Shown piece by piece: positions 33,871-43,207 of a DNA stretch of 64,000 nucleotides (positions within the stretch are counted from its first letter, which is position 1; each line of letters starts with the position of its first letter). The DNA is from Methylosinus trichosporium OB3b (GTDB lineage Bacteria > Pseudomonadota > Alphaproteobacteria > Rhizobiales > Beijerinckiaceae), in the NCBI RefSeq assembly GCF_002752655.1, contig NZ_CP023737.1, positions 2,132,001-2,196,000 on the forward strand, written 5' to 3'. Position numbers and translations under genes: made by a program. The notes beneath the pieces are model-generated. The model was not told the origin of the DNA and searched no databases. It saw only the letters and a program-made list of their open reading frames with translations.

Positions 33871-33895
33871 ACATATGCTCCTGGTGAGCATATGT
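33871..33895. promoter_or_regulatory. Operator 2 upstream of nadA (NadQ-type palindrome)
   Basis: ACATATGCTC (33871-33880) and GAGCATATGT (33886-33895), 10-bp perfect arms with a 5-bp spacer. It differs from operator 1 at one symmetric position (CTT/CAT outside the core). Centre-to-centre distance is 128 bp, about 12 helical turns, which would allow looping by a dimeric or tetrameric repressor. Confidence 0.8.
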
Positions 33896-33982
33896 CAAAT
33901 GCGCCCCGAAATTCATTCGTGCTTGCGAGAGCCGAAGCGATTCCGCGAGCCGGCGGGCGGCTCGCGGATCTTTTGCGGCGCA

Positions 33983-34474
33983 TCAACGCGCGAAGACAGC
34001 GCCTTTCCGCTTCAACATGCCGCGGTCGACATAGCCGGACTTGCCCTCATAAGTCACCTTGCACCAGCCGTTGGTCCAGCCCTGCTGACAGGCGGAGGCG
34101 GCGACCTTGCGGCCGGGCGGGATGTTGGCGATCACCTTCCATTTGTTGCCGGGGCCGGAGCGCACCGCGGTGATGTCGCGCGTCACCAGCGGCGCGACGA
34201 CGACGCTGCTGCTGGTCGGCGCGAGCGTGTTGGCCGGCACGAAGCCCATCTTGCCTTTGAAGTGGACCTGACACCAATCACGCTTCCAGCCGGGCCCGCA
34301 ATTGTCGAGCTGCACTTTCGCGCCGGCCGGAATCTGCGCGATCACCGGCCATCGGGCGCCGGGACCGGAGCGCATGCTGGACACATCCGTGGCGATGCGC
34401 GGCGCCGCGGCGGCGGCGGCGGCGACGACGCAGAAGAGCGCCGCGACGAGCGGCGATGCGGGCCGAATTTGCAT
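33983..34474 (-). CDS. Exported protein with two bacterial SH3 domains
   Basis: A 163-residue protein. A short signal peptide (LVAALFCVVAAAAAAAPR) is followed by two SH3b repeats: residues about 28-85 (SSMRSGPGARWPVIAQIPAG, GWKRDWCQVHFKGKMGFVPA) and 95-157 (TAVRSGPGNKWKVIANIPPG, GWTNGWCKVTYEGKSGYVDR). Cys pairs in each repeat could form disulfides. SH3b domains bind cell-wall or protein ligands in the periplasm. The ATG at 34474 has AAAGGAGATCGCC upstream. Monocistronic by spacing; function unknown. Confidence 0.85.
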   Translation of the reverse strand: MQIRPASPLVAALFCVVAAAAAAAPRIATDVSSMRSGPGARWPVIAQIPAGAKVQLDNCGPGWKRDWCQVHFKGKMGFVPANTLAPTSSSVVVAPLVTRDITAVRSGPGNKWKVIANIPPGRKVAASACQQGWTNGWCKVTYEGKSGYVDRGMLKRKGAVFAR

Positions 34475-34658
34475 GGCGATCTCCTTTAATTTCACTGAAA
34501 TTGTCGAGATAGGGCGTCTCGAACGGGGCAGACCGAGAACTCCTATCGAGGTCCTTGGTTCCGCCGTCGCTTTCGAGCGATCTGGTTGAGGATTTCTCGA
34601 GCATTCGAGCGCGTTCGCGGGATGGCTCGCGCAAGAGAAGCTGCTATAGACCGCCCTC

Positions 34659-35609
34659 ATGCCGCAACGATCGCCGCCCCTCGCCTTTCCGCATCGCCAT
34701 CTGCTCGGGATCGAGGGGCTGAGGCGCCCGGACATAGAGACGCTGCTCGATATGGCCGAGGATGCGATCGAGGTGTCGCGCCAGGTCGAGAAGAAGCGCG
34801 CCACGCTGCGCGGCCGCACCCAGGTCAATCTGTTCTACGAGGCCTCGACCCGCACCCAGGCCTCGTTCGAGATCGCGGGAAAACGCCTCGGCGCCGATGT
34901 GATGAACATGTCGGTCGCCAACTCCTCCGAGAAGAAGGGCGAGACGCTCATCGACACGGCGATGACGCTCAACGCCATGCGCCCGGATATTCTGGTGATC
35001 CGCCATGCGCAAGCCGGCGCCGTGCATCTCCTGGCGCGCAAGGTGGATTGCGCCGTGGTCAACGCCGGCGACGGCGCCCATGAGCATCCGACCCAGGCGC
35101 TGCTCGACGCGCTGACGATCCGCCGGCACAAGGGCCGCATCGAGGGCCTCACCGTGGCGATCTGCGGCGACGTGCTGCATTCGCGCGTCGCGCGCTCCAA
35201 CATCATGCTGCTCGGCGCGCTCGGGGCGCGCGTGCGCGCGGTCGGGCCTTCGACGCTCGCGCCCGATTTTCTGGCGCGGCTCGGCGTCGATGTGTTCCAC
35301 GACATGCGCCGCGGCCTCGACGGCGCCGACATTGTGATGATGCTGCGGCTGCAGCGTGAGCGCATGAACGGCGCCTTCGTGCCGAGCTCGCGGGAATATT
35401 TCCACTTCTTCGGCCTCGACGAGGAGAAGCTGCGCTACGCCGCGCCTGACGCTCTGGTGATGCATCCGGGGCCGATGAATCGGGGCGTCGAGATCGACTC
35501 GAGCGTGGCCGACGGCGCGCGGTCGCTCATTCGCGATCAGGTGGAAATGGGCGTCGCCGTGCGCATGGCGGTGCTGGAGGCGCTCGCGCAGCATCTGCCG
35601 AATGTGTAG
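34659..35609 (+). CDS. pyrB: Aspartate carbamoyltransferase catalytic subunit
   Basis: A 316-residue enzyme of pyrimidine synthesis. The carbamoyl-phosphate loop [13 protein letters not shown], then [30 protein letters not shown], and the C-terminal [12 protein letters not shown] are all present. The usual alphaproteobacterial partner pyrC does not follow; instead a small membrane-protein gene lies 33 bp downstream. The ATG at 34659 precedes a Pro-rich short leader then [12 protein letters not shown], as in the family. Confidence 0.97.
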   Translation: MPQRSPPLAFPHRHLLGIEGLRRPDIETLLDMAEDAIEVSRQVEKKRATLRGRTQVNLFYEASTRTQASFEIAGKRLGADVMNMSVANSSEKKGETLIDTAMTLNAMRPDILVIRHAQAGAVHLLARKVDCAVVNAGDGAHEHPTQALLDALTIRRHKGRIEGLTVAICGDVLHSRVARSNIMLLGALGARVRAVGPSTLAPDFLARLGVDVFHDMRRGLDGADIVMMLRLQRERMNGAFVPSSREYFHFFGLDEEKLRYAAPDALVMHPGPMNRGVEIDSSVADGARSLIRDQVEMGVAVRMAVLEALAQHLPNV

Positions 35610-35642
35610 AATGCGGCGTCCGCTGTTCCGAGGGGGCTCCGC

Positions 35643-36035
35643 ATGCTGAAGATCCTACGGCTGCTCGCGCTGTTTCTCGAAAGCATTCTCCAGCAGTTCA
35701 TCAATGGAATCGGCATTGTGGGGCTGATGGCGGCGCTCGCCGCCGGCTTCCTGCGCGCGCCGTGGTGGAGCGTGCTGGTCCTCACCTTCGGCTTCGGCGT
35801 CGGAGTCGATTTGTTCTTCGAGGGGCAGATCGCGATCTCGGACAAATCCGCGAGCGCCAGCGAGCGGCTGATCTGGCTGCTGCTGATTTACTTCTTCATT
35901 TCCGTCATCGGCTATCTCGCCGGACGGCTCGGGCGCCGGCACATGGAGCGGCGCGGCCGAGCCGCGCCGCATTTGCAGGTCAAATCCCCTCGAAAAGCGC
36001 AGTCGAAAGATAGCGCTCGGCGAAATCCGGAATGA
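35643..36035 (+). CDS. Small membrane protein with three predicted helices
   Basis: A 130-residue protein. Hydrophobic segments: [35 protein letters not shown] and [19 protein letters not shown], then a basic tail. No family is recognised. It starts 33 bp after pyrB on the same strand, so may be co-transcribed. Its last 56 bp overlap the end of convergent cysK, which is unusual; the C-terminal basic tail may therefore be shorter in reality or the overlap genuine. Confidence 0.65.
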   Translation: MLKILRLLALFLESILQQFINGIGIVGLMAALAAGFLRAPWWSVLVLTFGFGVGVDLFFEGQIAISDKSASASERLIWLLLIYFFISVIGYLAGRLGRRHMERRGRAAPHLQVKSPRKAQSKDSARRNPE

Positions 36036-36951
36036 TCAGCACGATGTTCTTGCCCTCGGCCTCCGGCCGCGCGGCGATCTCGAGCGCGGCGGCGACCGCC
36101 GCGCCGGACGAGATGCCGACCGGAATGCCCTCGACGCGCGCGAGCTGACGCGCGGTCTCGAACGCCGTCGGATTGCCGATGGTGACGACCTCGTCGATGA
36201 CGCCGCGGTCGAGGATCGGCGGCACGAAGCCGGCGCCGATGCCCTGAATCTTGTGCGGTCCCGGCGGGCGGCCGGACAGAACCGCCGAATCCTCGGGCTC
36301 GACGGCGACGATCTTGATGCCGGGACGGCGCGGCTTCAGCACCTGGCCGACGCCGGTGATGGTGCCGCCGGTGCCGACGCCGGAAATGAAATAATCGATC
36401 TCGCCCTTGGTGTCGTTCCAGATCTCCTCGGCCGTGGTCAGCCGATGGATCTCCGGATTGGCGGGATTTTCGAACTGCTGCGGAATGACGGCCCCCGGGT
36501 TTTCGGCGGCGAGCTCGCCGGCCTTGGCGACGGCGCCCTTCATGCCCTGGGCGGCCGGGGTCAGCACCAGCTCGGCGCCGAGCAGGGCGAGCACGCGCCG
36601 GCGCTCCAGAGACATGGATTCGGGCATGACCAGGATCAGGCGATAGCCGCGCGCCGCGGCGACGAAGGCGAGCGCTATGCCGGTGTTGCCGGAGGTCGGC
36701 TCGATGAGCAGGGTCTCGCCGGCCTTGATGCGGCCGCTCTTCTCCAGCGAATCGATGAGATTGACGCCGATGCGGTCCTTCACGCTGGCGAGCGGGTTGA
36801 AGAACTCCAGCTTGCCGATGATATTGGCCTTGACGCCCTTCTCCTTGGCGAGGCGATCGAAGCGCACGAGCGGCGTGTCGCCGATCGTCTCGGTGATCGA
36901 ATCATAGATGCGCCCGCGTCCGGGCTTGTGGGCGATCGCTGTCTCCGACAT
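35980..36951 (-). CDS. cysK: Cysteine synthase A (O-acetylserine sulfhydrylase)
   Basis: A 323-residue PLP enzyme that makes cysteine from O-acetylserine and sulfide. The PLP lysine is in [17 protein letters not shown]; the substrate loop is [14 protein letters not shown]; the phosphate loop is [13 protein letters not shown]. The C-terminus carries the family tail [15 protein letters not shown], needed for docking serine acetyltransferase in some species. An Lrp-type gene lies 82 bp upstream on the same strand. Confidence 0.97.
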   Translation of the reverse strand: MSETAIAHKPGRGRIYDSITETIGDTPLVRFDRLAKEKGVKANIIGKLEFFNPLASVKDRIGVNLIDSLEKSGRIKAGETLLIEPTSGNTGIALAFVAAARGYRLILVMPESMSLERRRVLALLGAELVLTPAAQGMKGAVAKAGELAAENPGAVIPQQFENPANPEIHRLTTAEEIWNDTKGEIDYFISGVGTGGTITGVGQVLKPRRPGIKIVAVEPEDSAVLSGRPPGPHKIQGIGAGFVPPILDRGVIDEVVTIGNPTAFETARQLARVEGIPVGISSGAAVAAALEIAARPEAEGKNIVLIIPDFAERYLSTALFEGI

Positions 36952-37033
36952 GAAATTGCTCCTTGGGCTGTTCCTCGTCCTTCGATCTTTGGAAGGCGTC
37001 TCCGCCTTGCAAGCTTCGCGCTACGATCCCGCG

Positions 37034-37537
37034 CTATTCGGCCGCCGCCTCGGCGATCCGGCGCGCCCGCGGCGGCGCCGCGACCTCGTCGAGCGGCAGC
37101 GCCGTCGTCGCCTTGATGCGCTCCATGGCGAAGCGGGAGACGACATTGCGCAGCGGCGCGATCGCGATCAGACGTTTGTAGAAGACGTCGAAGGCCGCCA
37201 TATCCGGCACGACGACGCGTAGCACATAGTCGACGTCCCCCGCCATGCGATAGAATTCCACGACCTGCGGCATCGCCGCGACGGCGCGGGTGAAGCGCTC
37301 GAGCCAGAGGTCCGAATGCTCGCCGGCGACCACCGAGACATAGACGCTCAGTCCGAGCCCGAGCTTTTCCGGCGACAGCAGCGCCACCCGGCCCTGCAGC
37401 ACGCCGCTCGCCTCGAGCCGCTGGATGCGCTTCCAGCACGGCGTCTGCGACAGGCCGACGCGCGCGGCGATTTCGGCGATCGAAAGCGACGCGTCTTCCT
37501 GTAGAATAGATAAGATATGATGATCGATCGCGTCCAT
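37034..37537 (-). CDS. Lrp/AsnC-family transcriptional regulator
   Basis: A 167-residue protein with an N-terminal helix-turn-helix (ILSILQEDASLSIAEIAARV, TPCWKRIQRLEASGVLQG) and a C-terminal RAM/AsnC ligand-binding domain (VSVVAGEHSDLWLERF, MAGDVDYVLRVVVPDMAAFD). The ATG at 37537 starts the HTH; longer frames are non-coding. It precedes cysK on the same strand and is divergent from an Rrf2-type regulator; it may control cysK or cysteine metabolism in response to an amino acid. Confidence 0.92.
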   Translation of the reverse strand: MDAIDHHILSILQEDASLSIAEIAARVGLSQTPCWKRIQRLEASGVLQGRVALLSPEKLGLGLSVYVSVVAGEHSDLWLERFTRAVAAMPQVVEFYRMAGDVDYVLRVVVPDMAAFDVFYKRLIAIAPLRNVVSRFAMERIKATTALPLDEVAAPPRARRIAEAAAE

Positions 37538-37755
37538 TGGCCCGTGCCGTCCGTTCTGATCGCAGCCGCGCCACAAGACGCGCGGACCCGCTCGGAGAGG
37601 AATGACCACATAGTCCACAAATTTAGTATAGAATGTCAAGATCGTCTCGCGCCGCGATCGAGCGACGCGGGGACAACCGCGACGACCCACCCGCGAGCGG
37701 GGCTTCGAACCGCCGACGCGAGCTCGCGAAAAACACTCCAGGAAGGCGTCGCTTC
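37538..37755. other. Divergent regulator gap (Lrp / Rrf2)
   Basis: 218 bp shared by the two divergent regulators. The part near 37600-37640 is relatively AT-rich (TTTAGTATAGAATG) and may hold an Rrf2 or Lrp promoter and binding site. No perfect palindrome was seen. Confidence 0.35.
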
Positions 37756-38217
37756 ATGCTGACGAAGAAAGCGAAATACGGGTTGAAGGCGATGGTCTAT
37801 CTCGCCGGCTTCGAGCCCGGCCGGACCGCCCTCGTCGCCGATATCGCCACGGCCAATCAGATTCCGAAAAAATTCCTCGACGCCATTCTCGGCGAGCTGC
37901 GCAACGCCGGATTCGTCCATTCCAAGAAGGGCAAGGGCGGCGGATATACTCTCGCGCGGCCGCCGGAGGATATTCGCGTCGGCGCCGTGATCCGCGTGCT
38001 CGACGGGCCGCTCGCTCCGATCCAATGCGCCAGCCGCACCGTCTATCGCCGCTGCGACGATTGCGAAAACGAGGCGCTCTGCACGGTTCGCCTGGTGATG
38101 GTGGAGGCGCGCGACGCCATCGCCAATGTGCTGGACAATCGCACCCTCGCCCAGATGCGCGCGCTCGCCGAAGCTCCGCAGCCGCTCGAGGCCGAGCCGG
38201 CGCTCGGCGAGAATTGA
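37756..38217 (+). CDS. Rrf2-family transcriptional regulator
   Basis: A 153-residue protein starting MLTKKAKYGLKAMVYLAG, an Rrf2 winged helix (AIATANQIPKKFLDAILGEL-like IATANQIPKKFLDAIL). The region PIQCASRTVYRRCDDCENEALC has four Cys spaced like the Fe-S ligands of IscR/RirA-type proteins (three needed), so it may sense iron-sulfur status, or cysteine like CymR. Divergent from the Lrp-cysK pair across 218 bp, which suggests control of sulfur metabolism. Target genes unknown. Confidence 0.9.
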   Translation: MLTKKAKYGLKAMVYLAGFEPGRTALVADIATANQIPKKFLDAILGELRNAGFVHSKKGKGGGYTLARPPEDIRVGAVIRVLDGPLAPIQCASRTVYRRCDDCENEALCTVRLVMVEARDAIANVLDNRTLAQMRALAEAPQPLEAEPALGEN

Positions 38218-38463
38218 GGAGGTGAGCGCGCGCGCGGCATGGACATGCGTGCGGCGCGAAACTATAAAGCGCGCAAGGCCGAGCTCATGAGCGAGCGCGG
38301 CGCATGACGATGAGCGTCCGCGCGCAGGGAGCCGGCCCGACAGCGGACATCCTCCCTCGAGGTTTTGCGCTCTCGAGGTCGCATCAACGGCGGGCTTTCG
38401 CGCGGCGGACCGGCGGCCGCAGGGCGAAACACCGCGAGAGGCCGGCGCGACGCCGGATGGTCG
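38218..38463. other. Gap before the PCMT-like gene
   Basis: 246 bp between the Rrf2 gene and the PCMT-like gene with no supported ORF or clear repeat. Confidence 0.35.
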
Positions 38464-39189
38464 ATGGCCGAAGCTGCTGAGATCCCCGCAGAAGATTCCT
38501 GCTCGCGCCTCGGCGCGACGACCGCCGCTCTGCGCCAGACCATGGTCGAGCGGCAGCTGCGCACATTCGATGTGACCGACCTGCCGCTGCTGCGGCGTTT
38601 CCTCGCCGTGCCGCGCGAGCTGTTCCTGCCGAACGATCTCGCCCCCCTCGCCTATTCGGACCTGCCGCTGACGCTCAAATCCGAGCACGGCCGTCCGCTG
38701 CGCCAGCTGCTGCCGCCGCTCGTGCTGGCGCGCCTGCTGCAGGAGGCGGAAATTCGCGAGAGCGACCGCGTGCTGCTCATCGGCGGCGGCGCCTTTTATT
38801 CCGCGGCGCTGATCGCGCCGCTCGCCCGCGAGGTCGTGGCGCTCGAGAGCGACGCGCGCCTCGCCGCCACGGCGCAGAGCTATCTCGGCGCCCTGGGCCT
38901 GTCCGGCCTGCGCGTCGAGCAAGGTCCGCTGCCGGCTGGCGTCCCCGCGGCGGCGCCTTTCGATCTCATTGTCATCGAAGGCGCGGTCGAGGCGAATCTC
39001 GGCGCGCTCGAGGCGCAGCTCACCGGCGACGGCCGCCTGCTGGCCATCGCCAAGCCCGACGCCGACGCCGGATGGGCGGTGACGCGGTTCGAGCGCTCGG
39101 GCGGCCAGCCCGCCGGGACGCGCGCGCTGTTCGACGCTTCGGCTCCGGTTCTCGAAGGCTTCGCCAAGGCGCCGGCCTTCGCGTTCTGA
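38464..39189 (+). CDS. Protein-L-isoaspartate O-methyltransferase-like protein
   Basis: A 241-residue class I methyltransferase of the PCMT type: MVERQLRTFDVTDLPLLRRF, then PLAYSDLPLTL, and a SAM-binding loop LLIGGGAFYSAALIAPL (GGGAFYSA instead of the usual GTGSGYQ), LESDARLAATA. The altered loop suggests the pseudo- or divergent group found before tolC in alphaproteobacteria. It precedes tolC by 106 bp; the pcm-tolC-popZ order is common in this class, usually followed by valS, which is absent here. Confidence 0.85.
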   Translation: MAEAAEIPAEDSCSRLGATTAALRQTMVERQLRTFDVTDLPLLRRFLAVPRELFLPNDLAPLAYSDLPLTLKSEHGRPLRQLLPPLVLARLLQEAEIRESDRVLLIGGGAFYSAALIAPLAREVVALESDARLAATAQSYLGALGLSGLRVEQGPLPAGVPAAAPFDLIVIEGAVEANLGALEAQLTGDGRLLAIAKPDADAGWAVTRFERSGGQPAGTRALFDASAPVLEGFAKAPAFAF

Positions 39190-39295
39190 CGCGCGCAGAT
39201 CGCCGACACTGGCGCAATCGTGAAGAGGCCGCGCGCTGTCGCGCGGCCGGAAGCGTAGACCGAGTGAAGTGTCGCCCGAGCGGGGTTCGTTGGTC

Positions 39296-40729
39296 ATGCG
39301 TCTCGTCGCCGAGCGTTCGATTTGGAGCGGACGCCGTCTCCCGCGACTGCTCGGCGCCGCATCGCTCGCGAGTCTCGCCGGGCTCGCGCCGGCGCCCGCC
39401 GAGACGCTGAAAGCGGCGCTGGCCCAGGCCTATCACGTCAACCCCGATCTGCAGCAGCAGCGCGCCGGCGTCCGTGCTCGGGACGAAGAAGCGCCGAAGG
39501 CGGCCGCCGGCCTGCGCCCGCGCGCCAGCATCTCCGCCAGTGCGGGACCGCAATTCTCCAACATCAAAATCCCCGCCGGCCGCAATGCGCTGACCGGAGC
39601 CCGAACGCATCTCTACGACGAATATCTCGGCTATCCGCGCGGGGCGACGCTCAATCTGTCGCAGACTCTGTTCGACGGCGGCCGCACCGGCGCCGCCGTG
39701 CGGCAGGCGGAATCCGGAATAGAGGCCGCCCGCGCCTCCCTGCGCCTCGCCGAGCAGGCGATTCTCCAGAACGGCGCGACCGCTTACATGAATGTGCTGC
39801 GCGACACCGCGGTGCTCGGTCTGCGCAAGAACAACATCGCCGTGCTCGAGCGGCAATTGCGCCAGACGCGCGACCGCTATGACGTCGGCGAGGTGACGCG
39901 CACCGACGTCGCCCAGGCGGAGGCGACGCTGGCCCAGGCCCGCACAGAATTCTATGGCGCGCAGGCGCAATTGAAGAGCGCCGTCGCCAATTATCGGCAG
40001 ATCATCGGCTCCGAGCCGAAAAATCTGCAGCCGGCGCAGGCGGTCGACGCTCTGCTGCCGAGATCGCTCGATCAGGCTGTCGCGGCGGCGATCATGGAGC
40101 ATCCCGGAGTCGTGGCGGCGCTGCGTCAGGTCGATGCGGCCGAACATGCGGTGAGCGCGGCGGAGGGAGCGCTGGCCCCGACGCTCTCGGTCGGCGCGCA
40201 AGTCGGCCAGCAATATGATTCGTTTCTCGGCTCGCCGGGGACGCGGCAACTCTCCGCTTCGGCGAGCGGGCAGCTCAATGTGCCGCTCTACCAGGGCGGA
40301 GCCGAATATGCGTCGATTCGCCAGGCCAAGGAGCAATTGGGCCAGGCGCGCTTCAACGCCGATCTGCAGCGCGACAGCGTGCGCGCCAGCGTGGTCGCGA
40401 GCTATGGCCAGCTCGAGACCGCGAGAGCGTCCATCCTGTCCAGCCAGGCGGCGGTGAAAGCGGCGGAAATGGCGCTGCAGGGCGTGCGCGAGGAGGCGCA
40501 GGTCGGGCAACGCACGACGCTCGACGTGCTCAACGCGCAATATGCGCTGCTCAACGCCCGCGTCGCGCTGATCACCGCGCAGCGCGACCGAATCGTCGCC
40601 TCCTACGCCGCGCTCGGCGCGATCGGACGCCTCTCCGCGACCATGATCGGACTCGATGTCGCGGTCTATGATCCGCGCGCGCATTTCGAGGCGGTGAAAT
40701 TCCGCTGGATCGGCATGGACGACCGCTGA
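39296..40729 (+). CDS. tolC: TolC-family outer membrane efflux protein
   Basis: A 477-residue protein. Signal peptide RLPRLLGAASLASLAGLAPAPA, then ETLKAALAQAYHVNPDLQQQ, the standard TolC N-terminus. The duplicated helical repeats show in PRGATLNLSQTLFDGGRT and SGQLNVPLYQGGAEYASI, with long coiled coils (LGQARFNADLQRDSVRA). ATG at 39296 is preferred to a GTG nine codons earlier. It forms the outer membrane exit duct for type I secretion and multidrug pumps; no pump partner is in the window. Confidence 0.95.
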   Translation: MRLVAERSIWSGRRLPRLLGAASLASLAGLAPAPAETLKAALAQAYHVNPDLQQQRAGVRARDEEAPKAAAGLRPRASISASAGPQFSNIKIPAGRNALTGARTHLYDEYLGYPRGATLNLSQTLFDGGRTGAAVRQAESGIEAARASLRLAEQAILQNGATAYMNVLRDTAVLGLRKNNIAVLERQLRQTRDRYDVGEVTRTDVAQAEATLAQARTEFYGAQAQLKSAVANYRQIIGSEPKNLQPAQAVDALLPRSLDQAVAAAIMEHPGVVAALRQVDAAEHAVSAAEGALAPTLSVGAQVGQQYDSFLGSPGTRQLSASASGQLNVPLYQGGAEYASIRQAKEQLGQARFNADLQRDSVRASVVASYGQLETARASILSSQAAVKAAEMALQGVREEAQVGQRTTLDVLNAQYALLNARVALITAQRDRIVASYAALGAIGRLSATMIGLDVAVYDPRAHFEAVKFRWIGMDDR

Positions 40730-40909
40730 GGTCGTCGCGCCGGCGCCCTTTCTACCAAAAAGCGAAAAAAGCATGTGATTAAGTCGGCTCCGCACAATCA
40801 CCTGGTTTTACGATCGCGCCGAATTGTTCGATTATGAGCCTTGTCGGCGGGGACAGCGCGACGGGCGCGCGGCCCTCGTCCCTGCGACGACATGAGAAGC
40901 ACGACATCC

Positions 40910-41707
40910 ATGAGCGCAATGAACGCTTCGATCAATCCGACCACGCTCGACGCCGAGCGCCGAGCGCACGAGCCGTCGATGGAAGAAATTTTGGCGTCGA
41001 TTCGGCGCATCATCGCCGACGACGACGCGCTGCCGGTGATTCGCCGCGAGCGCGAGAAGGAGAAGCGTCCGCTGACGGCGGCCGAAGCGCCGAAGCAGGC
41101 GGAGCCGCGCGTCGCGCCTCCCGTCGCCGCGCCGGAGCCGCGCCGTCCCGCGCCCGCCGTCCCGGCCGTGGCCGCTCCCGAGCCGACGCGTCCGCCCGTC
41201 GCCGCCCTCGCGCCGATTATCGCGGCGGAGTCCGACGCGGATTTAGCCGAAGAGACGACCGAGCCGGACGATTCCGACGCATTCTGGCTGCGCGGCAGCC
41301 AACGGCCGGACGAGCGTCACGCGCCGGACGACAGCGACGAGCCGTCTTCGGAACAGAGCCGCTGGGCGATCGACGCCGAGCAGGACGCCGACGAGCCGGA
41401 GGACGACGAAGCGGTCGATGCGCCCGATCGCTCCGAGCCCGTCATGAAGGCTGCCGAGCCGGAGGAAGAGCCGGAAGCGGAGGACGCCTCCCCCGCGCTC
41501 GTCTCGGCCGACGCGGCCAATTCGGTCGCATCTCATTTCCAGGCGCTGGCGGCGAGCATCGTGCTCAGCGAATCCGATCTCATCGAACGCTACGCGCGCG
41601 ACTTGCTTCGCCCCTTGCTGAAGCAATGGCTCGACGACAATCTGCCGCATATCGTCGAGCGGCTGGTGCGCGTCGAGATCGAGCGCGTCGCCCGCGGACG
41701 GCGGTGA
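40910..41707 (+). CDS. popZ: PopZ-like polar organising protein (DUF2497)
   Basis: A 265-residue protein. The N-terminal motif HEPSMEEILASIRRIIADDD is the conserved PopZ partner-binding helix. The middle is long, acidic and Pro-rich (disordered). The C-terminal about 60 residues (VASHFQALAASIVLSESDLI, YARDLLRPLLKQWLDDNLPH, IVERLVRVEIERV) are the PopZ oligomerisation helices. In Caulobacter PopZ gels at the poles to anchor ParB-parS. Several ATGs precede the motif (40892, 40910, 40919); 40910 is a choice. Follows tolC by 180 bp. Confidence 0.92.
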   Translation: MSAMNASINPTTLDAERRAHEPSMEEILASIRRIIADDDALPVIRREREKEKRPLTAAEAPKQAEPRVAPPVAAPEPRRPAPAVPAVAAPEPTRPPVAALAPIIAAESDADLAEETTEPDDSDAFWLRGSQRPDERHAPDDSDEPSSEQSRWAIDAEQDADEPEDDEAVDAPDRSEPVMKAAEPEEEPEAEDASPALVSADAANSVASHFQALAASIVLSESDLIERYARDLLRPLLKQWLDDNLPHIVERLVRVEIERVARGRR

Positions 41708-41748
41708 CGCCACTGGGGCATGATACAGCTGATCGCCGAGGCTGAAAG

Positions 41749-41810
41749 AGCGAGCCTGATGGCTCGCTGTCCGACGTGCGCGACCCTGGACTGCGAGCCT
41801 CCCGGCTCGC
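41749..41810. repeat. Two GCGAGCC-type palindromes in tandem
   Basis: AGCGAGCC-TGAT-GGCTCGCT (41749-41768) and GCGAGCC-TCCC-GGCTCGC (41793-41810) sit 24 bp apart in the 274-bp gap between popZ and the acid phosphatase gene. The second is followed by TCTTCGGCCAC; an 18-bp copy GGCTCGCTCTTCGGCCAC recurs at 44536-44553. Confidence 0.65.
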
Positions 41811-41981
41811 TCTTCGGCCACATCGGATCGGGTGACCAGATCATTCGCGATTTTCTCCGTCATCCGATTCGCCGTCCGGTCGCCTCTCGCGGCGTTTTCG
41901 GTTAGAAGAGAGGCCTCGCGTCGGGAACTCTGCGGTCGGAGCCGAGCGCATCTCCTCCCATCGTCCGCATGGTCGTGCTCG

Positions 41982-42683
41982 ATGAAGACGCTTCTCGTCG
42001 CTTTCGTTCTCCTCCTGTCCTGCGGCGCCGCCTGCGCGCGCGAAAGCGGGCTCCTCGCACCCGAGCGCGTCGACGCACATCGGCATCTGCCGACGCCGCC
42101 GGAGCCGGGCTCGCCCGCCAATGACGCCGATCTCGCCGAATTGCATCGCATCGAGGCGACGCGCTCGGAGGCTGATGTCGCCAGGGCGCGCTCGGACGCC
42201 GCCGACAAGAGCATTTTCTTGTTCAGAAGCGTCTTCGGAGACAAATTCGCGAAGGAAAATCTCCCCGCGCTCGACGCTCTCGGCGCGCGCCTCGCTCATG
42301 ACGAGCACGAGGCCAATGAGGAGACGAAGACGGTGTTTCATCGCCCGCGTCCTTATAAGACCGACGGGACGCTGCATCCGGTGTGCAAGACGAGCGAGAA
42401 GGACGATTCCTATCCCAGCGGCCATGCGACGCTCGGATATGTGCTGGCGCTGACGCTGATCGATCTCGCGCCGGAGCGGCGCGACGCGATTTTGGCGCGG
42501 GCCGACGAATATGGCCGCAACAGGCTGGTGTGCGGGGCGCATCATCCGAGCGACGTCGCCGCCGGCAGGCTCACGGCCTATGCGCTGCACGCCGTCATCG
42601 CGCTCGACCCTCGCTATCGCGAGGAGCTCGCCGCGGCCAAGGCGGAGCTGAGCCGCGCGCTCGGCTCGGCGCGCGCCGAGTGA
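41982..42683 (+). CDS. Class A non-specific acid phosphatase (PAP2 superfamily)
   Basis: A 233-residue exported enzyme. Signal peptide TLLVAFVLLLSCGAACA. The tripartite phosphatase signature is complete: KTVFHRPRP (K-x6-RP), YPSGHATLGY (PSGH) and NRLVCGAHHPSDVAAG (R-x5-H-x3-D; Arg-Leu in place of Ser-Arg order shifted by one). Class A acid phosphatases free phosphate from many organic esters in the periplasm. The ATG at 41982 starts the signal. Convergent with the glycine-zipper lipoprotein gene. Confidence 0.92.
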   Translation: MKTLLVAFVLLLSCGAACARESGLLAPERVDAHRHLPTPPEPGSPANDADLAELHRIEATRSEADVARARSDAADKSIFLFRSVFGDKFAKENLPALDALGARLAHDEHEANEETKTVFHRPRPYKTDGTLHPVCKTSEKDDSYPSGHATLGYVLALTLIDLAPERRDAILARADEYGRNRLVCGAHHPSDVAAGRLTAYALHAVIALDPRYREELAAAKAELSRALGSARAE

Positions 42684-42720
42684 AAAGAAGGCGGGACGCG
42701 CGCGGACGCGTCCCGGCTCG

Positions 42721-43056
42721 TTAGTATCCGCCGCGGTAAAAGCGGATGCAGACGCGGTTGCCATAATCGTCCCAGCCCCAGCGCGCGCAGCGCGGCGGGG
42801 GCGGCGGCGGAGGAGGATAATAGCCTGGCTCCGGCTGCGGTGCGGTCGCGGCGCCGACCACGGCGCCGGTCGCCGCGCCGAGAGCCGCGCCCGCGAGAGT
42901 GCCGCCGGCGCGCCCGCCGGAAGCCGCTGCGCCGATCGCGGCCCCGCTGGCGCCGCCGATCAGCGCGCCGCCTGTGGCGCGCTCGCCCGGCGTGTTACAA
43001 GCCGAGAGCGACAGCGCTGACGCCAGCGCAGTCGCCATGATGAGAATGCGTTTCAT
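42721..43056 (-). CDS. Glycine-zipper lipoprotein
   Basis: A 111-residue protein with a lipobox ALSLSACNTP (Cys20 lipidated) followed by a Gly/Ala zipper GGALIGGASGAAIGAAASGG that can pack in a membrane. Then a Pro run and a C-terminal CARWGWDDYGNRVCIRFYRGGY with two Cys. Rhizobiales have many such small outer membrane lipoproteins, related to SlyB/YMGG proteins. ATG at 43056. The function is unknown. Confidence 0.8.
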   Translation of the reverse strand: MKRILIMATALASALSLSACNTPGERATGGALIGGASGAAIGAAASGGRAGGTLAGAALGAATGAVVGAATAPQPEPGYYPPPPPPPPRCARWGWDDYGNRVCIRFYRGGY

Positions 43057-43207
43057 GAACCGTCTCTCCCTTCCGACCAGCCCGCGCGAGCGCGCCCGCG
43101 CCTTCGATGACGCTCCCGGCCCCGTGAGCGAATCGTACGGAGCCACGACGGCTACGTTCGAGACAACCGGCGCAAGCGGGCGAAAAAGTGGCGCGAGGCC
43201 GGCGCCA

